NCBI GenBank assembly: GCA_963920635.1
Contig: OY987299.1
Coordinates: forward strand, 70,724,692 to 70,788,691
Reading direction: 5' to 3'
From: Pseudeuparius sepicola
Lineage: Eukaryota > Arthropoda > Insecta > Coleoptera > Anthribidae
DNA: 64,000 nt
The notes under the pieces are model-generated. The model worked only from the letters and a program-made list of their open reading frames with translations. It searched no databases and was not told the DNA's origin. The position numbers and the translations under genes were made by a program. This document shows positions 21,294-31,115 of this stretch, one piece after another (within the stretch, counting starts at the first letter, position 1; each line of letters starts with the position of its first letter).

Positions 21294-22317
21294 ATGCCGC
21301 TGACGTCAGAGGATCAAATTCTAAAAGCGCACCGCGCAAGGAAAATCAGTGAACTTGCACGAGCGATTAGAAAAAAACACACGGCTTTGAAGTTGGGGAA
21401 ATTCGATGAAGACGAGACGCTGGAAAAAATATTCAAACCAGTGACGCAATCTATCAAAACGTTACAAATAAAAAAAGACATTCTAGACATCGAACGAAAA
21501 AACTAAGGTGGAAACTAAAAAAGAAGAAGAAATTGGGGAAAGCAGTGATACAAGAATACAGAAAAAAGTAGAAACATTAAAGCAACGGATTGAAAAGTTA
21601 AAAGGAGATTTTACCCCGAAACTTCCACCACACGCCGAAAAGGCAACGGCAGATTTTAGTCCGACACTGCCATCAGTTGAAGAGAAAAATGAAGAGGAAG
21701 AGGAGATTTTTGAAGATGTATCTCAGTATTCTCCTACCGTTGTAAAGGACTACCTAGAAGCATATCCGGAAATAGCTCGACCGTATATTCAAAAATATAA
21801 CGCAAAGGCACCCCAAATCGATTTTGTATACGGACCCAAGTATAGCGCAAGCGAATCAAAATGGACCTTGGGAAAAGAAACTTTAGATTTCGATAGAAAA
21901 ACGTCGGATATAATAGTGGGTAGGAAGAGGTATAAAGGTACCAAAGGACTTTTCCAATTGATTTTTTATAACGATCCTCGAGCCAATTTGGTGGAGATGA
22001 AAAATTATAGTAAAATTCTAACTGAAACGTCGGTACATCTGAATAGCGCGGGTAAATTTAGAGGTTCATCTCGATATAAGTACACGAATGTTATTAAACC
22101 ATTACTAAAACGCGGAGAAGATGAGGGGGCAAGCGGTAAAGGTATGCGTCTCACTTATAACGAAAAACCGGTGGAGTACATGTTTTGGGACGACGTCAAC
22201 GAATTAGTTGACAGATTGCGATTACTGGTGGCATCCAAAAACGCCGGCAACACTTCTCACGACAACGAAATCGTAGCCATTATAAACGAACTGAAGGAAG
22301 CTAAAGTCATCAGATAA
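21294..22317 (+). pseudogene. DUF8207-type Polinton protein, split by a +1 frame change
   Basis: The first frame starts at ATG 21294 (MPLTSEDQILKAHRARKI) and ends at TAA 21504-21506. The second frame is open across the same spot and runs to 22317. The two overlap around 21493-21506 in an A-rich tract, so one indel (or a programmed shift or assembly error) separates them. The second part is glutamate-rich, then has YLEAYPEIARPYIQKY, FVYGPKYSASESKW, KRYKGTKGLFQLIF and RANLVEMKNYSKIL, the signature of DUF8207 proteins common in insect Polintons and of unknown role. A coiled-coil is likely in the N-terminal half (KKVETLKQRIEKLKGD). Confidence 0.75.
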
Positions 22318-22355
22318 CTTAGTCGCGCTGAAGAAAGCGGGTCACAAATTTCGAT

Positions 22356-23288
22356 ATGAACTCTAAGTAGACCAAGGAAAAAATTCAACTGATTAGGGAA
22401 TTGCATAAACCGATACGAAAAAAATACCCTAGGCGTAGAACTATTATGGATGATCTTTGGCAAGCCGACCTAGGACAGCTGGATCAGTACGCCAGCCGCA
22501 ATAGAAACTTTAAATTCATACTAGTCGTGATCGACTGCTTTTCCAAATTTGTCTGGTGCAAACCGTTAAAATCCAAGTCGGGAGAAGAAGTCACGAAGGC
22601 TTTCGCCGATATTCTCAAAAATTCCTCGGGGCGTCGACCTCGAAATCTCCAGACCGATCAAGGCAAGGAATTTTACAACTGTCATTTTAAGAAGTTATTG
22701 AATACTTTTAACGTCAACCACTATAGCACGTTTAGCGACACGAAAGCGGCGATAGTAGAGAGAGTGATCCGCACCTTGAAAGAACAACTGTTCAAGTATT
22801 TCAGTTTAAGTGGCACGTACAAGTGGATCGATATTTTACCGACGCTAGTTGACGAATATAATGATAGGAGACATAGAATCATACGTATGAAACCCAAAGA
22901 TGTGAACAAAACAAACGAACGGAACGTTCTTAATGCCTCTTTCAGTCACGTAAAGACTTTCGATAAACAAAAGTTTAAACTAGGCGACATAGTTAGGATC
23001 AGCAAAGTCAAGCACGTCTTTCAGAAGGGATACACGCCCAACTGGACGACTGAATTGTTTAAAATCTCAAAGGTTCAAATTACGAACCCTCCCACATATC
23101 TCTTGGAAGACTTGAACGGAAGACCTATCCAGGGGGGTTTCTACACCGAGGAATTGCAAAAAACGTCCGATCCAGACGTCTTCTTGGTAGAAAAGGTGTT
23201 GCGTAGAAAAGGAAAGAAGATTTTGGTCCGTTGGCTGGGGTTCGATAAAAGCCACGACTCCTGGATAGACGCAACAGACGTCTTGTAG
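22356..23288 (+). pseudogene. Polinton integrase (DDE, chromodomain), stop near the N-terminus
   Basis: The natural start appears to be ATG 22356, but codon 5 (22368-22370) is TAG; beyond it the frame is open to 23288. The next in-frame ATG is 22446. The catalytic core shows LWQADLGQLDQY (first Asp), LQTDQGKEFYN (second Asp) and AIVERVIRTLKEQL (Glu). The C-terminus is a chromodomain, FLVEKVLRR then ILVRWLGFDKSHDSW, as in many chromodomain-bearing Polinton and Ty3 integrases. It joins element ends to target DNA, producing 6-bp duplications like the GTGGGT seen here. A protein started at 22446 would lack the leader just before the first Asp. Confidence 0.88.
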
Positions 23289-23300
23289 TAGTGGCGGAGC

Positions 23301-23963
23301 ATGGGTGACAGTAGTGGCTACGAATCTGACGCAGCCGGCGATGTCGATGACGTTCCACAGCAAACGACTCAAAGAGAGAGACTTCTTCTGTTGAAAACAT
23401 GTTTTCATTTGGCACCTGGTCACGTATATACCGTACATTGTGGGTTGAGTCCACTACGATTTTTTACACCTGCTGTAAATATCGTCTGCGGACAAGGTAC
23501 CCGAGAAGAATGCGTTATGACCATGGACCACGTGGAGTGGAAAGAACTTATCTTGCACCTGTATAAGTTTTTCGAACACGGTGATGGTCTGCCTGTGAAA
23601 TTTGGTTGCGACATGGAATTGGACACGATTAATTCGGACGGACTAGAAATCGTGTCGCTCGGCAGAAACGGCGTATACTTTTACTTCAGCGAGGCATGTT
23701 GTATCGAACTGCTACGCATAGATAAGGATGTTTCTTTTAAAATCGCTTTATTGCACAGTTTTAAGTTAGTTGATTTCTATTTTAATTTTTTAGATACGGT
23801 AAATGATATGTTGATAAAAAGTAATTTTAGAATAAGTATTAGAGATACTATTAAGTTACTTTGTAATCCAATGTGTAACATAGAAAAGTATTGTATTTAT
23901 GAACTCTTTTATCTTGATAGGGAGTTTTTGTTAGCTGACTTGTATAGGAGAAGGTTTTCTTAA
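23301..23963 (+). CDS. Polinton-associated 220-aa protein (unknown)
   Basis: ATG at 23301, 12 bases after the integrase stop. The N-terminus is acidic and low complexity, followed by FHLAPGHVYTVHCGLSPLRFF and a block ending in MDHVEWKELILHLYKFFEHG. The C-terminal third is hydrophobic, aromatic and helix-like (LLHSFKLVDFYFNFLDTV). The strand-rich middle followed by an EW-K helix faintly resembles PC4-like single-strand DNA-binding folds; this is only a suggestion. Its stop overlaps an AATAAA (23963-23968), and it converges on the polymerase gene, which has its own signal on the other strand at 23989-23994. Confidence 0.65.
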   Translation: MGDSSGYESDAAGDVDDVPQQTTQRERLLLLKTCFHLAPGHVYTVHCGLSPLRFFTPAVNIVCGQGTREECVMTMDHVEWKELILHLYKFFEHGDGLPVKFGCDMELDTINSDGLEIVSLGRNGVYFYFSEACCIELLRIDKDVSFKIALLHSFKLVDFYFNFLDTVNDMLIKSNFRISIRDTIKLLCNPMCNIEKYCIYELFYLDREFLLADLYRRRFS

Positions 23964-24019
23964 ATAAAACGACATTTTAAAAATATTTTTTTATTCACAC
24001 ACCCACACATTCTCACATT

Positions 24020-27000
24020 TCAATCTACATCTATGATATCCTTATGACCCCAAGGCAGGGTGACTATATTGTCGACGATATATCTCTTATTATCGAAAGG
24101 GTTGAGGCCGACTTTGCTTTGTTCGATACTAAACACCGTATGGTCGTAAGAACGTATGGTGCACTGGCTGGCGATTTTTTCCCTCTTTTCGAACAAGCAA
24201 TCGACGTAATCCTGGTACGTGATTTTATTTTTTACCACGCTGTATTTGACTCCCTTGGCTTTTTTCACGCACTTCTTTCCCCCGTCCACCAGATAAGTAT
24301 ACATTTTCGATCGGAGTCCGACGAAATGGGTTAAGATCCTACCGTTTAACTCGTCCTTCATCAGTCCCGGCACTTTTTTATTTACTAGCGGAATTTCGTA
24401 ACCATTATTAGGTGGGAAGTCGGAGGTGTCGAAACGAGCTAAATTTTTAAGTATGACATCGCGGTAAACGTCATCGCAAGAAATTTCATAGATGAGACTG
24501 TCCGTGTCCGTGTACAATAATTGACAGTCGGAAGGCGAGGAGTTTTTTAGCATAAAATCGTAATGAAATTCGTAGACGCAGGTTTTGGATATGTCTAGAA
24601 TCGCCATTCCTATATACAGCGGCTTATTAAAGTTAATACGCGTCTTATTCAATTCGACGCTAATTAGGTTTTCGTCGAATATCGATCTGGATCTAAAAGC
24701 CGGACACGAAATTAAATGTTTCGCTCCGTACCTGCCCTCCCACTTATTCACCAACTTAACGATTCTGTGTTTCCTAATATTTTCCATGGTTTTTCCGTAG
24801 ATAGCGTTGTTCATAAGTTTAATGATGGTCTTTTCGAAATCAAACTTTGCCTGCGCCCTCAATCGCGTGTTGAACTTTATGTATGGCGCCAAAAAAGCGG
24901 ACTGTTTAAATTTTAAAATTCTGTGCGTCTTTTTTAAAATCAGACCGTGATTCAGGGCCTGCTTGAGCGCCCTGTAATGTATCACGTATTTTTCTTTAGG
25001 ATAAAGGGTGGTCATGAGTTTAGACGATTTCGCTTCCGGCGGTATGCGATGTTCGGCCGCGAAAGGTAGATCTTTGTGCGAGTCATGTAGTCCCTCCGGA
25101 TATTCTAAGTCCACCTCTAACACGTATCCCTCTTTAGCGTCGTCGGGAATTTTAGTGACGTCGATGGCGTCGATATTGTCGACCCAACGAAAATCGCCCT
25201 GTGGCAGACACTCGCACATCGCCCAGCCGTACAGATTATTAACGTCTAGATACAAGATATATTTGGAGGGATCGCTCGGATCGTACTCTTCCATGTACTT
25301 GTTATTAGCTCGCGCGAAGCGCTTACAACACTGACTCAGTCCGCCCCTAACGCCCCTCTCGAAAAATAGCAAAATATCTATATCTTGAAACGTCTCCAGT
25401 CGACAGCCGGTGAATTTTAACATACAATCATAAGTATACCCTGGCATGGTGTAATACCAAGCGGGATCCAATCCGTAATTAGCGTGACACGACTTTCTGA
25501 ACGTTTCGAAGATGTCGGTCAGCAGCATTATGTCGGTTTTTAAGTACAAATCCGAGTACTCGCCGATAGTCTGTATGTGGAATTTTTCCCAAATAAGTTG
25601 CGCGTGCGCGTAGTCACTTTCGGCAATATCGGTGTCGTTTAGTTTGTTATAGAATTTATCGATGGGCGGAAGCGAATTTTCTCGTAATTTCTCGTCGATG
25701 TAGTCGTAACAAAAAACGCCTTTTCTAGTTAACAATGCCAAATCGTCAGAGGGAACGTCACGAAATTCCTTTCCGGTATTGACGAAATCCGCTTTTGTGA
25801 GAGAGGAAGCTAGCGTGTCGAGTGAAAACCCCATGAATCTGAGGGAATCGATAAAGCGGAATTTTACGTTGGTGTCGGCGTCGAAAATCGTAAAACTTAT
25901 GTATTTTTCTTTATCTATGGGAAGCAGGGTGATATGATTGCGTTTGGCGAGATCCCTGATTATGAAATGACTGTCGTAACCGCTGAAATTGTGAAATACC
26001 ACGGGGATCATGAACGAATTTCTATAATTTAGATTACAGCTCTGATGGGCGTACCCACGAAACCGCGAAGTCAAATGACAATGATCGCGAACTATGATGT
26101 CATCGGGAGTGAATCTTTTCTCGCAAATATGGCAATTCGCCGTGGCATTTTTCAAACTTATGTTTTCCTTCATCGGTTCGACGTTTGTCAGTTTCGACGC
26201 GACAAATTTCGCGATTTCCTCCATCTGATCCGCGAACCAAGACATGCAATCCGGCCCTCGATAGCTTTTGTAGAAAGACAGAGAGTTATCGTAGGAGCAT
26301 TTAAAATAAAAGCCGGCGCTAAACGCCTCGTGTTTCTGATACTTGGAAGTCTGGGACATCGGCTCAGAGTCGTGATAAGGTTTTAGAATAGACTCGAAAT
26401 CCGAGTACACGACGAAAGGAGTACGTTCCTTATGTACGTAGTTTTTAAAGTATATAAATTTTTCTTTGGGGAACGTTACCTGGTAATTATTCCGTTCTCG
26501 ACAGTAAACCGCGTGCTCGTCTAATTTCGCTTGGGTTTGAAAATAATTCAGACATCTGTCACATATGAACATTTTGCCGTTGTGTTTATTCATTTGCGTT
26601 GAAATTAGACGCGATAAATTTTTAATCCAACAGAAATGATATTTTATATCTGTCATTGGGACGTCTTCCGCGGGAGGCGTCTCGTAATCGTTCATATTCG
26701 GGAAATATTGATTCTGAACGATGAGTAAGTTCACGTGCCTATCCATCTTCTTTTTTATTAACCGCACCGGACCGGTATTAAATTTACGCGGATCTTCACA
26801 TACTAACTCTAGGGCGTACACGTTTACGGATATTTCGTTTAACTTTTCGAACCTATCAATTTTAGCTAGCGTCATGGGAAATTGTAACCCATCCAGATTT
26901 AAAACCTGTGTGAAATAGGGGTATGCACTAGTGCGATCCGAATTACGGTCTACGGGGTATAGCGCGGAAACGACGGCCCACAAGAAACAGGCATCGTCGT

Positions 27001-27670
27001 TGTTTTTAACGTTAACGCAAGCTTGCTTCTTCAAAATTTCATTCGGTAGGCTCACGTAGGTCCCACCGCCGTTTCCCATTTCGACTTTGCTTATGTTAAC
27101 TTCCAAACTTAAAATTCGATGTAGCGCCCAACCGGAATCGCGCTCCTGGAACTCCTCCAGGCTCTTTAGGATGCTATCGGTAACGTGGTCGGCGAACCAT
27201 CGTTTTAGGTCCGTCCCCCCGTCGATAGTGACATTTTTCGTGCTGAAATATTTATTTTCCAAAATTTCTTCGTCTCCGATTTTTTTTATAAATTCACCGC
27301 AGAAAACGGTGTTGACCTTGATCATCATATATTCTCTCACGATCGTAGGTACGCGACGTTTTAGAAGGAGAAAAGCGTCATTCAAAAATTCCGTAATGTC
27401 TTTATGACTCAGATTTATAATTATGCCAGAACGAATTCTACGTTTAAATGCCGACTTAGTTTCCTCCCATTTCACCCGATCGCGTCTCGTCAAACCGCTC
27501 CCCCTGTGTCTCGTTTTTAAGTAAGCTCTGAATCTTTTTAAATGCCCCAAATTCGTTTGAAGTTTAGTCATCGTACCGGGATTGCAATCGTATACTTTTA
27601 TGGCGGCGTAAACCAGTCTAATATTTCTGTTGATTAGCTTCAGCCAGCGCTCTCGCGTCGACATGTCCAT
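24020..27670 (-). CDS. polB: Protein-primed family B DNA polymerase (main open frame)
   Basis: 1216 residues. Zinc-binding motifs (ICDRCLNYF...HAVYC; CHICEKRF...HCHL) precede the exonuclease motifs YSDFESIL, FHNFSGYDSHFI and YLKTDIMLLTDIF. Polymerase motifs are YLDVNNLYGWAM (A), IKLMNNAIYGKTMEN (B) and LLYTDTDSLIYEI (C). This set is diagnostic of the Polinton/adenovirus protein-primed polymerases that replicate linear DNA from a terminal protein. The first methionine of this frame is internal: the genuine N-terminus lies at 28119 and is separated by a 371-bp tandem duplication that shifts the frame. All catalytic motifs are intact. Confidence 0.95.
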   Translation of the reverse strand: MDMSTRERWLKLINRNIRLVYAAIKVYDCNPGTMTKLQTNLGHLKRFRAYLKTRHRGSGLTRRDRVKWEETKSAFKRRIRSGIIINLSHKDITEFLNDAFLLLKRRVPTIVREYMMIKVNTVFCGEFIKKIGDEEILENKYFSTKNVTIDGGTDLKRWFADHVTDSILKSLEEFQERDSGWALHRILSLEVNISKVEMGNGGGTYVSLPNEILKKQACVNVKNNDDACFLWAVVSALYPVDRNSDRTSAYPYFTQVLNLDGLQFPMTLAKIDRFEKLNEISVNVYALELVCEDPRKFNTGPVRLIKKKMDRHVNLLIVQNQYFPNMNDYETPPAEDVPMTDIKYHFCWIKNLSRLISTQMNKHNGKMFICDRCLNYFQTQAKLDEHAVYCRERNNYQVTFPKEKFIYFKNYVHKERTPFVVYSDFESILKPYHDSEPMSQTSKYQKHEAFSAGFYFKCSYDNSLSFYKSYRGPDCMSWFADQMEEIAKFVASKLTNVEPMKENISLKNATANCHICEKRFTPDDIIVRDHCHLTSRFRGYAHQSCNLNYRNSFMIPVVFHNFSGYDSHFIIRDLAKRNHITLLPIDKEKYISFTIFDADTNVKFRFIDSLRFMGFSLDTLASSLTKADFVNTGKEFRDVPSDDLALLTRKGVFCYDYIDEKLRENSLPPIDKFYNKLNDTDIAESDYAHAQLIWEKFHIQTIGEYSDLYLKTDIMLLTDIFETFRKSCHANYGLDPAWYYTMPGYTYDCMLKFTGCRLETFQDIDILLFFERGVRGGLSQCCKRFARANNKYMEEYDPSDPSKYILYLDVNNLYGWAMCECLPQGDFRWVDNIDAIDVTKIPDDAKEGYVLEVDLEYPEGLHDSHKDLPFAAEHRIPPEAKSSKLMTTLYPKEKYVIHYRALKQALNHGLILKKTHRILKFKQSAFLAPYIKFNTRLRAQAKFDFEKTIIKLMNNAIYGKTMENIRKHRIVKLVNKWEGRYGAKHLISCPAFRSRSIFDENLISVELNKTRINFNKPLYIGMAILDISKTCVYEFHYDFMLKNSSPSDCQLLYTDTDSLIYEISCDDVYRDVILKNLARFDTSDFPPNNGYEIPLVNKKVPGLMKDELNGRILTHFVGLRSKMYTYLVDGGKKCVKKAKGVKYSVVKNKITYQDYVDCLFEKREKIASQCTIRSYDHTVFSIEQSKVGLNPFDNKRYIVDNIVTLPWGHKDIIDVD

Positions 27671-28046
27671 ACCGTAACGGTGTTGACCTTGATCATCATA
27701 TATTCTCTCACGATCGTAGGTACGCGACGTTTTAGAAGGAGAAAAGCGTCATTCAAAAATTCCGTAATGTCTTTATGACTCAGATTTATAATTATGCCAG
27801 AACGAATTCTACGTTTAAATGCCGACTTAGTTTCCTCCCATTTCACCCGATCGCGTCTCGTCAAACCGCTCCCCCTGTGTCTCGTTTTTAAGTAAGCTCT
27901 GAATCTTTTTAAATGCCCCAAATTCGTTTGAAGTTTAGTCATCGTACCGGGATTGCAATCGTATACTTTTATGGCGGCGTAAACCAGTCTAATATTTCTG
28001 TTGATTAGCTTCAGCCAGCGCTCTCGCGTCGACATGTCCATACCGT
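27306..28046 (-). repeat. 371-bp tandem duplication in the polymerase 5' coding region
   Basis: 27306-27675 is repeated at 27677-28046 with a 371-bp offset and no difference that I can see. Since 371 is not a multiple of three, the duplication shifts the frame. Removing one unit would align the start at 28119 with the long frame (28119 minus 371 is in phase with 27670). It is either a very recent duplication or an assembly artefact. Confidence 0.92.
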
Positions 28047-28119
28047 TTGTTAGTAATCGAAAAGCCCGTTCGCAAACTTCGACGATGTCGTCACTCACTG
28101 CGGAGATCTCCGCAGCCAT
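27640..28119 (-). pseudogene. polB: Original 5' end of the DNA polymerase gene, cut off by the duplication
   Basis: 159 residues from the ATG at 28119. It contains the genuine N-terminus (MAAEISAVSDDIVEVCERAF), then the same sequence that begins the long frame (MSTRERWLKLINRN), then runs into nonsense at the duplication junction. The start sits 25 bp downstream of a good initiator, supporting it as the authentic gene start. Confidence 0.85.
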
Positions 28120-28141
28120 GATGTTCGTCGTGCGGTCGCAG

Positions 28142-28175
28142 ACTGGTGCCGTTCGATGCGAGACCTCTTTATATA
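28142..28175 (-). promoter_or_regulatory. Core promoter (TATA + Inr) of the DNA polymerase gene
   Basis: On the minus strand TATATAAA occupies 28175-28168 and CCAGT 28146-28142 (A at 28144), spacing 31 bp. The ATG is at 28119. Confidence 0.75.
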
Positions 28176-28264
28176 CCTATCGGACGGCACATTTGCTACA
28201 CTAAAAAAATAGAAAAAAAGTGAAAAAGTTCAAAAAACATTGGGAAGATATAAATTTACATATT

Positions 28265-28958
28265 ATAGAAAAAAATTTGGCAAAAAAAATTTTGATAAAA
28301 AAATTGACAAAAACAATTTTGGTAAAAAAAAAAATTTGACAAAAAAAAATTTTTGTTAATAAAAATTCTGCCAAAAAAAATTTTGGTAAAAAAAAATTTG
28401 GCAAAATAAAAATTTAGCAAAAAAAAATTTGGTAAAAAAAATGTGGTAAAAAAATTTTGGCAAAAAAAAAAATTTTGGCAGAAAAAAAATTTGGAAAAAA
28501 AAATTTTTGGCAAAAAAAAAATTTGGTAAAAAAAAAATTTGACAAAAATAAAATTTTGCAAAAAAAAAATTTGTAAAAAAAAATTTGTAAAAAAAATTTT
28601 TGGCAAAAAAAATTTTGGTAAAGAAAAAATTTGGCAAAAATAAAAATTTGGCAAAAAAAAAATTTGGTAAAAAAATTTTTGGCAAAAAAAAATTTTGGTA
28701 AAAAAAAATTCTGCCAAAAAAAAATTTTGGTAAAAAAAATTTGGGGAAAAAAATTTTGACGAAAAAAAAATTTGAGGAAAAAAAAATTTGCAAAAAAAAA
28801 TTTTGCAAAAAAAAAATTTGGTAAAAAAAATTTTGGTAAAAAAAAATTTTGCCAAAAAAAAATTTTGGCAAAAAAAAATTCTGCCAAAAAAAAATTTTGG
28901 CAAAAAAAAATTGACAAAAAAAAATTTTGGCAAAAAAACTTCTACAAAAAATCACAAA
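28265..28958. repeat. A/T-rich minisatellite (TTTGGCAAAAAAA-like units)
   Basis: About 700 bp of degenerate ~20-bp units alternating A-runs and TTTTGG(C/T)A. It makes spurious long frames rich in K/F/N/I in several frames on both strands. It lies just upstream of the polymerase promoter within the Polinton. Confidence 0.9.
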
Positions 28959-31115
28959 AATTTTTCACCTGTCTGAATGACAGTCGGTCCTCCGCCTATT
29001 AAGATATGGCTTTTACTTCCTTTATATAAGTTTTCGTTTCCAAGATATCAAGCGGTTTATAAATGGGACAGCTGGTATATTTACATTTTTTTCTTTCTTT
29101 TGCTCATGTAATCCTTGGGAATTTTTTTACGAAAGGTTTCCAAATATCTAGCTGTTTAAAAATGGGACAGCTGGTATATACTTACTTGCATCTTGGAGCA
29201 CTCGAACTGATACGCAGTGGAATCACGCACCCTTCTTATAGGCCATTATTTGTCGACTAAGGTTTTTTTTTTGTCTGGTCAGCAGAGCCGCGTTTGCCTA
29301 CCAAGGTTTTTTCCTAACCTTATATATTTTTTGAATCCACCGGTATAAAATATCGTCATTATTTCCTTCTGTGGGGAACTAAAAAATATTTACTTTCAAA
29401 TAAGGTTGAGGAAACCGGTATTTAAAAAAGTAATAACCCCTAAAATTTTTCCAAACGAGATGAACTGAAACAGCTAGGGTGTATAAAATGGGACAGCTGC
29501 GCAATTACCTTTTTCGGTCTTGTGTATATTTTACTGGAATAAATAATTATTTCCAATTTTTTTTGGTACAACCTCTACATCGTATTTTTTTTACTGAAAT
29601 TTTTTCATCATTTTTTTCCAAGTGAAACTGACGTTATTTTTACCTTTACATATATTTTTCCCGGTATACAAAACTTATTCGAAAATTATACCTACATTTT
29701 CACGTCTTGGATTTTTTTACAGATTTTGTTCAAACAAAATTTCCTATGTTATCTGGGCCCTTCCGATTAACTATTATAATAATGTTTTTATCAGTCACTC
29801 GAAAAAATTCTATCTGCACTTGTATATAAAACATTCGTCTGAGTCTTGTCTTGTACATTTTACCGTCAAAAAATTAAAATTTCCCAAAATGTTATCGGGA
29901 TTATAGGATCAGGACCTTTTTAAAATTACATTTTTTGAATAAAAAATTTTCAAAATTTTTCGAATTTTCATAGGTATCAAAAGTGCGGAACTGCGCATGC
30001 GCGAAACGCGTGCAAGGGGGAAGGGTGGATTTTGTTCGGGCAACTACATGCCAGTCGGACGGAGGCCTTCGGCCTCCGTTCCTCCTGGCACGTAGTTGCC
30101 CACCCGCCACCTCCCACCCACCCCGGGGTAGACTAAGTCCACCCCCCCCCCAAGGGGTGGCCCCAAAATCGATTGCGCTATATGAGGATTTTTTCCGATC
30201 AGCCGATCAGAAGATATATTTGGAAATCACGATATACCTGCATCAGCAGAAAATCCGAGCCCCTGACGTACTAATTGTTTACGTTGTACATCGCATCATA
30301 TACGGTTCCACGTGGTTTCTTATTTACCATAATGTATCACATTTCCTGATACCAAGGAGTCTACCTCGGATTTCCACGTGTCTAGTTGAAGATTCCGGCC
30401 TAAATCGTTTGCGTTACATGCTGATTTTCCCAAATTTTCCGTTTATTATTCTATCTGCAATTTTTTCAGATTTTTTTATTTAGAAGATAATTGGGTGAAA
30501 TTTGTAGCCTATTGTTCTATATGCGGTTTCAGCAAAATCGCTGAGTGCTCGACCAAACAAAGCAGGCGTCTGTCGTGAACTATTCCACGTGTTTTCTCTT
30601 ACTATATATTTACTATGCGGTCACGCGTTCGCAGCGAGTAACCCGATGCGACGCAACAGCTGAGTTATATTTTTGTGTACTTGAACAATTCGGGGTTTAT
30701 TTGCACAAATAAATTAAAAATTATGGTTCATAAGATCACAAACGCAGACCTTATCGATAACAATTTTATTAGACTTTTTTTTTCATTATTAGCCATTACT
30801 TGACATAACCTACAATTTTCCAAATTTATGTGTATAAGTTAAGAATCACCCTGTATACACATAACAGTGGAATAGAGTGATATTATTGCTTAGAGTGAGA
30901 GTTTTATTATAATATGATGCTTCAGGTGTTTTCCCTTCAACACAAAGATTCTTATAAAAAAAACACAACAAAAGATTTTTAAACGTTTATTAAAAATTAA
31001 TTGTGTAAGTCAATATGTTTTATCTTCATTTTAAATTCATATAACATAAGTTCATATTTCAATGCTTCTAAATTCTTCAAATATTGTTGCAGTTTTCTTC
31101 TGTACTCCAGCTTCG
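28959..31115. other. Gene-poor right interior of the Polinton
   Basis: No supported gene. It holds three copies of AATGGGACAGCTG (around 29061, 29160 and 29488), a strong GC-rich hairpin at 30038-30101 and C-rich runs at 30118-30152. Short frames here have no family features. Confidence 0.5.
30038..30101. promoter_or_regulatory. 64-bp GC-rich hairpin inside the Polinton
   Basis: Outer arms 30038-30054 and 30085-30101 pair over 17 bp with one mismatch. Inner arms CGGAGGCC (30060-30067) and GGCCTCCG (30071-30078) pair around a 3-nt loop. It stands out from AT-rich flanks. Its function is unknown. Confidence 0.7.

Noticed and set aside
24044..27407. Plus-strand frames opposite the DNA polymerase gene
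   Set aside because: Shadows of the polymerase coding sequence; none has family motifs or a start context.
28256..28955. Long overlapping frames rich in Phe/Lys/Ile/Asn
   Set aside because: They come from an A/T minisatellite that is open in several frames on both strands; no protein-like composition.
29983..30483. 166-codon frame in the Polinton right interior
   Set aside because: It spans the GC hairpin and C-runs; no family resemblance and no promoter pair of the type used by the real genes.
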